A stretch of 64,000 nt of DNA. Source: Drechslerella dactyloides. Taxonomy: Eukaryota; Ascomycota; Orbiliomycetes; Orbiliales; Orbiliaceae. The DNA lies in contig JAGTWJ010000003.1 of assembly GCA_020064725.1 (NCBI GenBank), positions 186,001-250,000 on the forward strand, written 5' to 3'. Each line of letters begins with the position of its first letter. The stretch's first letter is position 1. Under the pieces are notes generated by a model. It did not search any database, was not told the DNA's origin, and saw nothing but the letters and a program-made list of their open reading frames with translations. This document shows, in pieces, positions 34,126 to 45,979 of the stretch. Both the position numbers and the translations under genes were made by a program.

Positions 34126-36438
34126 TCATTTCTTCGCTTGCTCAGTGGAAACATTTTCCCCTCTTGGATGATTCTCGTTAATAGGCTCTAGAGATGAGAT
34201 CGCATTAGCCATTCGAGAGCTCAACAAGCCTTGTTCGCTATTGCTGGTAGATCCATCCCCAAGTTGACCGGACTGGTGCATGCTGGTAGAGCCAGAGCCC
34301 TTGCCAATCAGCGAATGAATATTGATCCTTTTCTTCACCGTCTTTGCACCCTTAGGAATAACGGCAACTCCTTTGCCCTTTATGCCTTTAATTGCGCCTT
34401 GTTTTTTCAGCTCTTTTTCCGCTGCTTCTTGAATATATTTCTGTGCTATGGGGCGGCCGACTGTTCGGTAATGCTCCATCATTCTTTCTTCGAAGCCCTG
34501 AGGCCAAGGGGGCAATAAGTGTGAGAGATCCTAACCGAAGTTTTACCGATTAATTACCACAGCCATACAAAAACTTGAAGGACAAGCAACAAACCTCAAG
34601 GCTCTTGATGTATTCGGGATCGTAGTCTGCAACATCGTAGGATTGAACTTTGCCCCGACGAGGAACAGAACGCTTTGGTTCGTCACGTGGATGGTCATCT
34701 TGTTCTCTGCCTTCGTCGTTGTCGTTGTCAGAATATTCATCGCCGCTGTAGAATTCGCTATGTTCCTCATCATTCTCGCCGCTATCGTCCTCAGAGTCAT
34801 CCTCAGAGTCGTATTCGTCCTCGTAGTCGTGTGGGCTGTCCCCAGGTCGGTCCTCAGGCTCTCCGTCATCGAATTCTTCATCGTCGGGCTCTTTAGCGTC
34901 AGCTTCATCATCCTTAGGCTCTTTGTCGGATTCCCCATCCTCAAATTGTTCCTGTTCACTATTATCTTGTACTATTTCCGCCTCGAAGTCCGTGTATCGA
35001 GCCTTGAGTTCCTCCAAGTCTGGTACATCCCAGATATCATCAGTCTTGTCTTCATAGTTTCGAAGCGGAGGATATATCAAATCGAAAACCTCAGGCGGGG
35101 CGTAAGTGTGTGAGAAAAATGGAATCTCGTTTGTACGGTCGAATTTCCTGCACAACTGAGCGGCGATACGATCCTTCTGGCACTGAGTCAGTCCGATTTG
35201 ATACAGTAGTTCAGGAGTGGGGTTTTTCACTCTAGGCGGAACGATCAGAATGTTGTCGCCATCTTTGATGTGAGAAATGCCCAACACTTCCTCAAGTCCT
35301 CGGCCGTGATTTGGAAGGCTCAGAGGGGCGTTCAGGCTTGGGTCCCGGTTGGCTCGTTTCTTCCAAAAGGCTTCCCAGTCAGCTTCTGTCGGGGCCGGGT
35401 ATGTGGGTTTGGCCTCCTCTGTTGAAGTACCATCTGCTGGAGTACCCTCAACTTTGTTTTTATTGTGTTCCAAATTCATCAGTAATTCACGAAGATGCGT
35501 GTTACTTTGGAATGGGTCAGGCGGAACTTCCCCCGGTGCATGGATGTGCGTGTATCTTAAATGTTCGAATCGATGGCTAGGTGTGAATACAAAGTTGGGA
35601 TCTTGTGGCACAGTTGCCGGAGGCTCGTTCTGGAACCTCTGCCGTACCTGCTGCGCACTTGGAGAGCAGTGGAAGTGACCATAACCTCTCAATTCCCCGG
35701 TAGGAGGCAAATCCATTATTTGTTGTCGGATCAACTCGTCATACTCCTTCTTTGCATCTGGATTCTTTTCGAATTCCCTCTGTAAGGCTCGGATAGGGAG
35801 AGCAGTGAGTGGGATTCCTGCATCTCTCTTTTCCCTCATATACTTGTCATGCTCCCTGTCTGTGAAAAACTCCAGAATGCCTTCGGTAGTATGGGGAATT
35901 ATCCGACGCGGGGGTGAGGGAGGGCCTCGGGCAGCCTGATTCCGTTCGATAATTTCGCGCATTGTTCGGATCCATGCGTCTATTGGATCTTCGGGCTTTT
36001 GTGCCGTCGATTGCCCTTCTGGTAGCTCGGAGCTTTCCATTGACCCTCTGCATGAGGTCACAAAACTTTGTTCGGCTGGCTGATTCTCTGGATCGGATAG
36101 TGACAGCGATACTAGCGGCACACTTGGAGACCCGGTGTCTGGCCTCTGAGAGCTTACTGGCTCGTTGGCTGTGATCTTTCTCGATGACGTGTGATATTTT
36201 ACGTTGGGTTTGGATGCTTGGTGTGCTTCAACCTGCTCTGAAAGGTGGCTGCCCGGCTCAGCAACCAAAGTCTGGACTGTGGTATCCTCTGCCAACGTAG
36301 CAGTTAATGATATAGCCAAAATTAAGCTTCGTTTAAGGACCACGTACTGTAGGACACTCTCTTCCGTACGATGCGCTGACCCGTGCCGTTGGTATTCACA
36401 GGGGAACCCCCTGGTTCTTCCGCAGCGTGATCTGCCAT
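34126..36438 (-). CDS. Large acidic-tract protein of unknown function
   Basis: Exons 36438..36348, 36288..34595 and 34497..34126 (introns 59 and 97 nt; phases 1 and 0), 718 residues. The start is the ATG at 36438, giving ADHAAEEPGGS and joining to KDTTVQTLVAEPG. The middle region (about 140-440) is charged, with Pro-rich and aromatic segments (GILEFFTDREHDKYMREK, TEADWEAFWKKRANRDPS). Residues about 466-564 are extremely Asp/Glu-rich with Ser/Tyr. The C-terminal exon is basic (GAIKGIKGKGVAVIPKGAKT). Such an acidic tract beside a basic tail is common in nuclear chromatin- or RNA-associated proteins, so a nuclear site is a guess. No signal peptide, membrane helix or known domain. Splice donor GTTTGT at 34594 is unusual but keeps the frame. 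Confidence 0.7.
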
Positions 36439-37705
36439 CTGTTTAGTGATTTCTATGTCTGGTCGATTTGATAGCAACGATCGGGAATGGCGATTCTAAG
36501 TATCGGCTGGAGTATGCGAAAGATGGGAGGGAAAATGATGATTGAAGCGGTCTCTGGAAATAGTGAGGCAGAGACATTGGCCACATATATTGGTGAGGAA
36601 GGCTGAAACAACAAACAGGTGATTCTCAAAATGGCAGGGTTGACTTCTTATTTTGGCACCTTTCGACTCGATTAGCGGTTAGAGCCTGATGCTATTGTGA
36701 TTAAGTAGTCTAACTGAGCCAATAGAGTTCTAAGATAAGCATCAAGAATAGGGCAAGATATGAGACCGGAGCCGTGGGTCAAGACGCCAACTGAAGCTAC
36801 CTATTCAAAATGCAACGTTGTGTGGCGTTGCGAAGACTGCAGTCTATTCAAGCCACGCCACTGATTTCTACGCCACTTACACATCCACCATAATCCCCTC
36901 CTCTACCAGCTTTCAAGATGCAGATTCTTAGCTTAGGCCCGTTTTACAGCTAGCGTTTTCCATGGAATGATTTAGAAGACTGCCTCACATCTGCAAAGTC
37001 GTTGAGCCCGTAAACTGCATCTGCACAACTTAAGACCGCACCGCACTGGCTCCTATATATACACACTGATTATCACAAAAGAAGTACTAGCGTAATCTCG
37101 AAGGTACAGTGCATATGGATATGTGCTGCATTAGGTTATAGGTGCATCTGGACTTTCGAATGCTAAGATACACTAGGAAGTGAATGCCAAATAATGGGCG
37201 GTCCCAGGAAGGGTCTAAGCCGGTTGCTCAACTGGAAGAATGCAAGTCGGCTGGAAGACTGTAGAGAACGAAACTTAGTAATTCTTTGGGAGCCCGAGTC
37301 CAATGCCATAGTGTTAATGCGAATCCTCATGTCTCATACGTTTTATATATTCATTTCTCTCGGAATATTGATAACATGGCTTATAGCTGTCTTTCAGAAC
37401 AAGAGGTCACCCTATAGTTTGCCTAAGATTGAGTATGACTAGGTCGATGTAGGGAAATAAATAAAACTTTCAGATGCTATATATTATTTTGTAACTCACA
37501 GAACTAGATATTTCTGGTTAATTATATTATGAATATCGTTGCTTATGTAGAAAGTCTCCAAGATATGTATTCGTGCGACGTTCCGCGGATCCGTCTAAGT
37601 CGTAAGGTACCCAAATGAAATGCAAAAATATCAATAAGCCGCCCAATGTTGTAGATCGATGCCGTCATGGATGTCATAGTCACATTCGCATTTCATAACC
37701 TTGGC
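36439..37705. other. Intergenic, no supported gene
   Basis: Holds the promoter of the acidic-tract gene and the 3' end of the permease gene. A plus-strand frame at 37194-37442 encodes a hydrophobic segment near its end but has no family signature. Confidence 0.45.
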
Positions 37706-40114
37706 CTAACAGAAGAGGTGCCATATTCTCTTCCACATCGGCCATTGCGCCCGCTCCTCTCGCTCTTTCTGAAGCGTCTCCTTCAGATCCAGCTCCCGTC
37801 GACCAGTCACAAGGTCGACGTCCGCGAGCTTGATGTAAAAGCCCCAATCGCGCTTCCATATTTTGTAACCAACATAGAATGGAATCAGAATAAACGCCCC
37901 TAGGTAGTTTTGAAAGAACTGCAGACATTGTTATTATCCAAGAACTCGTCAAAGTTAACGAAGGTATAACAGGGAGGAGTCCTGAACTTACATTTTCCAC
38001 AGATGAAGGCTTGTCCAAAGGCTGAACACACATGCATTGTCAGCAGCGACTACCAAGCGTGGATTGAATAATGGTTAAAGACTTACCGAAACTGCGACGT
38101 AAAACTGAGCGATCAAGACAAGAATGCAGAAGCCGAACCCGATGTACGATCCGATAACGCCCCCCGCAGACAAGAACGGGATCTCGTCCAGGGTATACCC
38201 TTGCGCCTTCCAAGCTTTACGAAAACGTACGTGCGCCAGATTAATGCTAGCCCATGTGAAAATTTGTGAGAGGCCGGATAACGCCAACAGCCAGTTGAAG
38301 ATAGCATCGCCCGCTGTAAAGATGTCAGTATACTGAAGTCGGTATTCATCCGACGACTGTGGAATACGCACCTGCTGCTTGATTGATATACGCAAGACAG
38401 CCGAATAGAAGAGAAAGACCAAGAGCCACCATAGGCCGTCCATGCTTGTCGACATATCCAAAACAAGATGGTATCATTCCATGTTCCGCGAGAGCTGTCG
38501 AGGAGGTCTAATTAGCTTGCAGTCGACCCTTGAGAAGCAACCATTTCATGCATACCGTGGAGCGTCCTGGTTGACCCATAGGTACAAGAAACGGCAACCG
38601 AAAGCACAGCGAGTGTGATCACGCCATTGAAAATCGATGGCAGCACGTTTATGTTAGCGAGCTGGAGGGCGATGACAAACGGTGAGGCCGCAGTGTTTCC
38701 ACCTTCGGCGTTGAGCAAGCGAGGATCGTTCGAGGGCACAATCAACCCAACAAGTGTTAAGCCGACAATATAGAATAAGCTGATTCTCCAGAAAACTTGC
38801 TTTGTCGCCGTAGGCAGAGATTTACGGGGGTTATCAGCTTCGGCGGCGGCAAGGCCAACCAGTTCAGTTCCAGCGAATGCGAAACCGGCTGTTACAAACA
38901 CAGAGCAAAAGCCTTTGAAACCATGCCTGAACGCGCCTGGATTATCCCAGTATCTTCCACCGATGTAGCCACGGTCGTCTGTAGGGACGCCCCCGCAATT
39001 TATGATAATCGCCTACTCGATCGAATCAAATTAGCACGGCGAGCTTTTAAGAATCGGCGATTGTTCAAACTTGAGCGTACCGTGATGATAAACCCGATTA
39101 CGGCGATGATTTTGATAGCCCCGAGTGTATACTCGACCTCGCCATATCCACGAACTCCGAACAAATTGACGATTGTGACTGCCACTAGAAATACGGTGAT
39201 CCAGACCGAGATAGGGACACTTCTTGCGCCTTCCCAAAACTGCAGGGTGATACCTATGTTGCGAGTATGAGTTAGCCTATCTCATAAATTCATGAATATC
39301 GCTCGATAGCAAAAAAAAAAAAGGAAAAAGAAAACATACCAGCCGCTGTGAGCTCAAGCGGTAATACAGTCAGCCAATTCTAGATTGGAATTATTAGCGA
39401 CGTCTTAAACCACCCCCAAGATGCTAGAGGCAAATTGCGGAAACTTACAAGAGCATAGTTTATGCCCATAGTATACCCCCAGCTATAGAAATCTCATTAA
39501 AGTGGTTTAGTATCGTTCGCAATATAGTTTATACATGGCAGGAGCAGAGAACGTACGCCGGATCGATAAATCTATTCATATTTGACGTTAGTAAAATTCA
39601 CCGTCCAAAGCGCTGACCAGTACCTTGGTAGATCGGCATACCTGCAAGAGTACGTGTAAAATGATCCTGAGACTGGGAACAGAACTGCCATCTCGCCTAA
39701 GCCGTGGACGGTGTTGAACAGCATGACACCAATCAGGACAAAACCTTGAGATGGTCTCGTTAGCGGGTGGTCAGATCACGGCACTTAAAAAGCTTAGCTT
39801 TCAGACGCACCAATAACCAGCGACGCCGGTCCGCCAGATTGCAGGGCAGCTCCCGAACCGACAAATAGGCCCGTCCCGATAGATCCGCCGATAGCGATCA
39901 TTTGCATGTGTCGCCCCTTGAGTTTTCGGTGCAGTAGCTCTTCGCGGGCTTCTGTCGTAGTACCCTTGGCATGTTCATCTTGCGTAGCTTGGCCGCGTTG
40001 CTCCGCTTTGTCCGAGATGTCGACGTCGCCCGGCTCTGACTGGCTGTTCGTACGTGAATTCAGGCCCTTCTCGACATCCGAGCTCGCGCTGGTAGCTGGC
40101 CTATCGTTGCTCAT
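37706..40114 (-). CDS. Amino-acid permease (yeast AAT/APC family), eleven exons
   Basis: Exons: 40114..39811, 39744..39642, 39571..39557, 39482..39449, 39379..39340, 39253..39081, 39012..38556, 38494..38372, 38313..38087, 38021..37992 and 37918..37706; introns 58-86 nt; 572 residues, all phases agree. After a 65-residue polar cytosolic N-terminus, helix 1 carries IGGSIGTGLFVGSGAAL (75-91), the hallmark of fungal amino-acid/H+ symporters. Others follow in order: GGPASLVIGFVLIG, LGEMAVLFPVSGSFYTY, RFIDPAWGY, INCGGVPTDDRGYIGGRYW, FAGTELVGLAAAE, NPRKSLPTATKQVFWRI and ASPFVIALQ, with the C-terminal YKIWKR and TGRREL tail. About 12 helices are expected, in the plasma membrane. Substrate range cannot be read from sequence. 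The exon of only 15 nt (39571..39557) is notable. Confidence 0.93.
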
Positions 40115-41056
40115 GTTTATGGGTCGTAGCTAATTTACGCCTTAGCTTGGCTGTCGAATAGTAGTATTAGTCTGATATATCAAAATTATTAAAGCGCACA
40201 CTCGAGGGTTTTTTGAGTCGAATTTATTAAAGCACAGGATAATGGCTGTGTTGAGGTGCTGCTGGCCAGCCGGTGTTGCGGCCAGTAATCAAGGCTTTTA
40301 GATCGTAAAATTCGAGATGACAAAAAAATTGAGCGGTCGAGTTCGGATACAGGGAACGGGGACTTTATAGGGACTCAGTGTGCGCGCGATTGCCGTAATC
40401 TGTGCTCCAGTCGGGGTTGAGTCCTACTAACTAACTCACCAAATATAAACACTCTGGCAGCTGCGCAGTCCGGCATTCGCATTCTCGCGTGGTCGTGATG
40501 TTGCATGCCTTTCTGCCTTCAAATGACGCATTTGTGCTGCCTCGATAAGCACTTGGACAAGCCCACTAAGATTTCCGTGCCCGGCGCTGCTCGTTTGCCA
40601 ATCTGGCCTGGCGTCCATGGCGTCCAAGCTGGTTGCCGCCTGTAAGCTAGCTGGCCGGTTGCAGATCTTCAACCGATAGCAGCTTCGGCGGACTGAACAG
40701 GCACAGGGAACGGCCATCAGCGTTGATATGCCTCTAGGCTGCCAGACACTCGCAGCTCATGCACAAGTTCTAAAACATGCCCCACCAATAGGCCTCTCCA
40801 AAGCGAGCGATTGGAAGCATGACAGCTCAAATTTTCCCCCTTCTCCAAAGCTTTTCCTTTGAGTTTGAAGGGTTGTCTTGAGGGATCGTCAAATCCACTC
40901 TTGAGGTGTTCGGATTTTTACTCAACAGCTATGCCGTTGCAAAAACTCAACTCATGCCTCGGTTCTTGCTATATAAATATTGAACATCGCTGCACGCAAT
41001 TTGAGCGCACATTAGCGCTAAAATCGCTCGGCCATCTTTACCAACATCATTAGTTG

Positions 41057-41092
<36 letters not shown>
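41057..41092 (+). repeat. Homopolymer run of 36 A
   Basis: An uninterrupted run of A residues flanked by ATTAGTTG and CTCCATCAG. Either a mononucleotide microsatellite or the A-tail of an old retroposed copy. No obvious target-site duplication was found by eye. Confidence 0.95.
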
Positions 41093-41095
<3 letters not shown>

Positions 41096-43143
41096 CATCA
41101 GATCATTGACACAATTGTATCCCAATAAGAACTTAGCCCGGTGTAACTGACAGTAAACCCAATCTACGCAGATGACCAGTTTTTAGCCCGGACTGCCGGC
41201 GAAAAGCGAGACCGACGTCATGACCCGCAACGCATCGATGTCCTGACGTCGATCGATCTCAAGGAAGACGAGGAATAAAACCCCCACGCCTGCATCCTAG
41301 CCAAGCCATCTTATTATTAGCTAGTCGGAAGCTTGGAATGCTTAACTGAGTTGACACTGACAAAAACATGCACGCGACTACTATAGGCCCCAGGCCTGCC
41401 CCTTCTCCGAACTTCGAACTTCAAGGCCATCTAGATATCTCATGTAAAACATACAGCTCGAATTTCAGTTTTTGATGCGTATATATATCCATCACGATAT
41501 CGGATCGAATGAAAATGACATGACGCCCTCTCCCATATACAAGAATGCTTCAGCTTGATTTCCGGGTCAGCGGATAACTAGGTGTTAGCGTTGGATAGGT
41601 AGACGTACTAACGTATGCACTGATGTTGTACCCCATGGCCCCGGCGACACTCATCGTCATTCTTGGAAGTCCCTATATACATGGGATGTCCCTTGATTTG
41701 CGAGACCCTTGGCGTCGATGAAGTAATCTCTGCGGACACGCCTACGCTACGCATACGTCAAGTCGACTCGCCAGAGCCGCGGAGACACAATCCAAGTGCA
41801 AACATTGCATTTTGTGTTGTCCAGATGGATATGTAGACGTCAACTCCTGATCAGGCCTGACCCTTTCGTCGAGCAATGGTAAAGCGTGCATGATCCTGGT
41901 GGTTTACGAGACGAAAATATGATCCTGCCCTATATGAGTTCTTTGCTCTATGGACGGGCCGTAAGGATATAATTGCTGATACCCGAATTGCCTTCCACTC
42001 CAGGTCGAATTATGAGGTTTGTTTAAATTTGTACGTATCATATCAGCGCCCCACTAAATACCTGTCGACGTGCAACGTTGGCATGATTAATGGTATCAGA
42101 TCTTCAATCAGATATTGGACAGGGTTTAGAGCGCGAGATCTCGAGAGCGGTCGCAGTACCGCGGGATTCCGATGTCGAAGTTGTGTTTATGATATATTCA
42201 GAACTAAGTTAGGTCAAGATACAAGCAGCATGTAGAATGAATCGATCGAACATTGATCTCATTCTGGCATCGAGGCTAATATTATCCGACTCATAAAAAT
42301 ATCGTCGCGGTCGCCATCTATATGCACCATTTAGGCAAATTGCAAAGTTCAATCAATCGTAACCATGGTACGAAAAGCATGCGCAATTCTTCTGTATCAA
42401 TACACAACTAGGACCGGCTCCAGCAATAGCCACAATCTTGCGTGCCAGACGTATACGCGTAGCGCAGCCACGTCTCGGCAGTGCGGCATCCCAGCCCTTT
42501 ATCCCAGCTCCCGGGGCAAGCAAGCGGGCCGGCGTTCCTGCTTTAGCTTCAGCTCCGGCTATGGGCGTTTCAGCACCAAAACCCCCTCCAAATACTAGTT
42601 GGTATGGTATAGAGAATTGCTTCGCGCTTTCACGGCGCACAAAGGCCATACTAAATTTCGAGGTTTAAATCTCGGATTATCTGCCTCCGTAGCTCCCCTG
42701 TTTTCGGCCAATTAGGTTACATGTGCCGCATGGGTGCTCTGCAGACGTGGACTTTCTTCGACCGTAGAACTTTGAACCTCATCATATAAGCCTTTGCCTT
42801 TTTCTCGCAAGCCAGACGCCTTCCCCTTTGCCTATACGCTGCCGCAGACGTTGATAGTGTTATTAGCCGGATTGGCACACCTTTACTCGGGTTCACGTTC
42901 TCCAGACGAGCATGGCAAGGACTTAACGGCCAATCGACATGTGGAGGCGAGACCTGTGCGATTCTCCTTTAATAGATTTGGCCTTGTAGTTAGAAGTTGC
43001 AAGATGCTTGGCCCGGCATCCGTCTGATGAAGCTCCGTCGGTTGGTTACTGGTGCGTGCGCCCGCAATATCCGAATGCTTACTTCTTGCGGACCCAATCT
43101 ATCCGATGGAATCGTCTGAAAAGATATGAGAACTTGCCTATCG

Positions 43144-43149
43144 TATAAA
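43144..43149 (+). promoter_or_regulatory. Probable TATA box of the GH5 gene
   Basis: TATAAA within CGTATAAATGCC, about 120 bp upstream of the ATG at 43269 and in the right orientation. Position is compatible with a core promoter; not otherwise tested. Confidence 0.5.
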
Positions 43150-43268
43150 TGCCACTCTATCGCGACAGTCCTAAGAAATGACTCTATCGCGTTTGATATT
43201 TCTAGGTCCGTGTTTTCAATATCGATATAGTCGCTGGAACCGTCACAGAGCGTTGGATTATACGTACA

Positions 43269-45255
43269 ATGAGAGCAAAAGTCTTAGCTGTAAGCTTGGC
43301 TCTCGCTGCTGGTGTCGCTGCCCAGCAGACTACATGGGGCCAATGCGGTGGCATCGGTACGCTCCCTCAAGATGATCTATGAACGCCACGACATCTAGAT
43401 ATCTACGACGTTTATGAATATTGTCTACCGAAGATCTTCACTAACGGCATTTTTTCCGCATCTCTAGGATGGACGGGCGCTACCTCCTGTGTGAACGGAG
43501 CAGCTTGTACTAGCTACAATGCCTATTATTATCAATGTAAAACACCACCTTCTAGGATTCCGTAGAAGTCACTGATCCAAAAATATATATTGACGGGTGT
43601 ATTCAGGTATCCCTGCACCTACAACTACCACTGGGCGCACTACGACAACTACTCGTGTAAGTACGACTCCAACAACGACTGTGAGAACTACGACTACATC
43701 ATCTCGAACACCAACGACGTCAAGCCGTACGACTACGCCCGGAACGACAACCCGTTCGAGCACTACTTCGTCGCGTACGACGACTACAAGCTCTCGGACA
43801 ACAACCACGAGCACTCGGACGACCACCGGCCCAAGTGGGTCCTGCCCAACCAACTTTGTTTCAACTTCTGGCAAAGAGTTCAGACTTAATGGCAAAAAGT
43901 TCTACTTTGCCGGCAGCAATGCCTACTATATCCCAAGTGAGTATGATCTGAGATGTCCTGAGCCTTTACCTATTGATCGGAGATACCGAAAGCGGTACAG
44001 TCATGCTAACTAACGCTGCTTTTTAGTGTACGGTCCGAATGACTTTGGTGACATGGATGCTGCCCTCGACGCCTTTGCAGGCTCTGGCTTGAAGGTCTTG
44101 CGAACTTGGGGTTTCGCCGACTTCGCAGGTATGGTTGGCATTGAAGCGCAATATATAAAGCACTTGCACGGGTGGAACTAACAGATATCGCGGACTTCCA
44201 GCGCCACAGCAGGATTACGTTACCGTCTTCCAGAACTGGTCAACTGTTCCACCTACAATCTTGGAGACGCAGGAGGCAGGGCTTCCACGTCTTGACCACG
44301 TCATCGCAGGTGCAGAGGCTCGTGGAATCAAAATCATCCTACCTTTCGTGAACAACTGGGGTGACTACGGTGGGATGTAAGTTCTTTTGCTCTTAGATTG
44401 ACAACCTGCCTCCGTCACAGGAATTTGCCCCATTCTCCAAATATCTTTGCTGATGGTCAATAGCGACCTCTACGTTCAGAAAGTCGTCGGAAGCGGTGGG
44501 ACTCACGACGCCTTTTACACCAACACCGCAATCAAGAACATTTACAAGAATTATGTCAAGACCATTGTCAACAGGTACAAGAATAGCCCCGCGATCATGG
44601 CCTGGGAGCTTGCAAACGAGATTCGATGTGCCGGTACAACACTGGGCTCGAGCTCCAGCTGCAACCCTTCCGTGACCACCGCATGGGCTAAAGAGATGTC
44701 CGAATATATAAAATCTCTCGACCCCTGCCACCTGGTCGCCGTCGGCGACGAAGGTTTCTTCAACATTGCCGGCCGCTCGGAATACGTGTACAACGGTGGC
44801 CCTGGTATCGACAACTACGCTCTGACAGCACTTGCTTCTATCGACTTTGGCACTTTCCATATGGTCAGCAGAGCCCTATCCTAGATAGCATATACGTTCT
44901 TACTCTAATAAACCCCGACTTATAGTATCCGATCCCATGGGGCATGACTTGGGCCTGGGGCAACCAATGGATTTTGGATCACGCGGCGCACGCTGACAGC
45001 CTTAACAAGCCGATGGTTTTTGAGGAGTATGGCGTCACTCGCGATTCTGGCGTGCGTGACACCTATCATCAGCAGTATCATGATACTGTATTTGGCAACA
45101 GCATTGCTGGCGATATGTTTTGGCAATTTGGTACAACTGTACCCAACTGGGGCAAGTCTTACGACGACGGCTACTCCATTTATCCCTCTGATACCTTTGA
45201 GTGGAAGACGTTCGTCGTCGACTGGGCTGCGAAGATGGCTTCGAAGAACACATAA
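43269..45255 (+). CDS. Secreted GH5 endo-beta-mannanase-like enzyme with N-terminal CBM1, seven exons
   Basis: Exons 43269..43356, 43468..43536, 43607..43936, 44027..44128, 44202..44376, 44464..44863 and 44926..45255 (introns 62-111 nt); 497 residues. Signal peptide (1-18, ending GVAA). CBM1 cellulose-binding module at about 21-53 (TWGQCGGIGWTGATSC ... AYYYQC, four Cys), then a Thr/Ser/Arg linker (54 to about 125) probably O-glycosylated. The catalytic domain has LRTWGFADF, FVNNWGDYGG, the acid/base Glu in WELANEIRC (about Glu307), and the nucleophile in PMVFEEYG (about 421). This is the GH5 subfamily 7 pattern of fungal mannanases, which cut beta-1,4-mannan; CBM1 binds crystalline cellulose. 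The 5' splice of exon 5 is the least certain. Its plus-strand neighbour is the GH64-like gene. Confidence 0.93.
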
Positions 45256-45979
45256 TATATAAGTGATAGTAAGCGCCGGCGTCGACAATACTTCCATCAG
45301 CGTGTCTTCAGGACTGCGCATCCATTTAGCTATAGGCACTGGACAACGTCGTCGCCAAGCGCTTAAGCTATAGATATATAGCAAATGTGTAGCGCATGCT
45401 GCTCTTTCTGTTCAAACCTTTGACTTTGGATGATCTGTATATATATGAGTGCCCGCCTGCAAGGTAGGCTTATGTTATATTGTACTGTGTTGGAGAAATG
45501 TAACGTCGTGGTGCACCGGTGAACGTCGCTGCCTCCAAGTTGTCAATCTCTGCCTTGCCCTCTGGCGCCTGGTCTCGAGGCTATAGCGCTAGCTGTCAAT
45601 AATATATGCCTGAAATTGTATGCATGCGCATGCAGATAGCTGTCGTGTACTGTGTTGCCTCCAGCACTGCTTCTTTAAATAGCCGGCTCGATCAACCACA
45701 GCCTAGACCCAGCTAAGTCAGATACCCCGGCAATTTCCAACTTCTACATGACATCACTTCATCGACACGAGCTCAACAGCTTCGTCATCGCCAAGGCGTC
45801 TAACTTTAACCATAGGTTCACTGCGGCCAGTAACTTGATCACTTGCAGTCGTCTACAATCGTCCCATCGACTAGCGCCAGGCTGTGCACCTGAAACTCGT
45901 ATTCGAAAGACCAGAATCTCGGCTTGAGCGCATTGAAAACACTACTAACACAACAACTCGCGGGAAATATCGCGACGCA
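45256..45979. other. Intergenic between the GH5 and GH64-like genes
   Basis: About 720 bp. An open frame upstream of 45980 continues to a GTG at 45884 but has no Met before 45980. A small near-palindrome (ATGCATGCGCATGCAG) lies near 45621. No gene otherwise. Confidence 0.45.

Larger units (their letters stand above)
40115..43268. other. Gene-poor stretch of about 3.15 kb
   Basis: No gene is supported. It contains a long A run (separate entry) and AT-rich patches. Frames at 42353-42670 overlap on both strands without domain signatures. The promoter of the GH5 gene occupies the right end. Confidence 0.5.

Noticed and set aside
34643..35113. 156-codon hydrophobic frame on the plus strand that looks like a membrane protein
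   Set aside because: It is the complement of Asp/Glu codons in the acidic tract, which read as Val/Leu/Ile-rich on the other strand.
44393..44860. 155-codon minus-strand frame
   Set aside because: Shadow of the GH5 catalytic exon.
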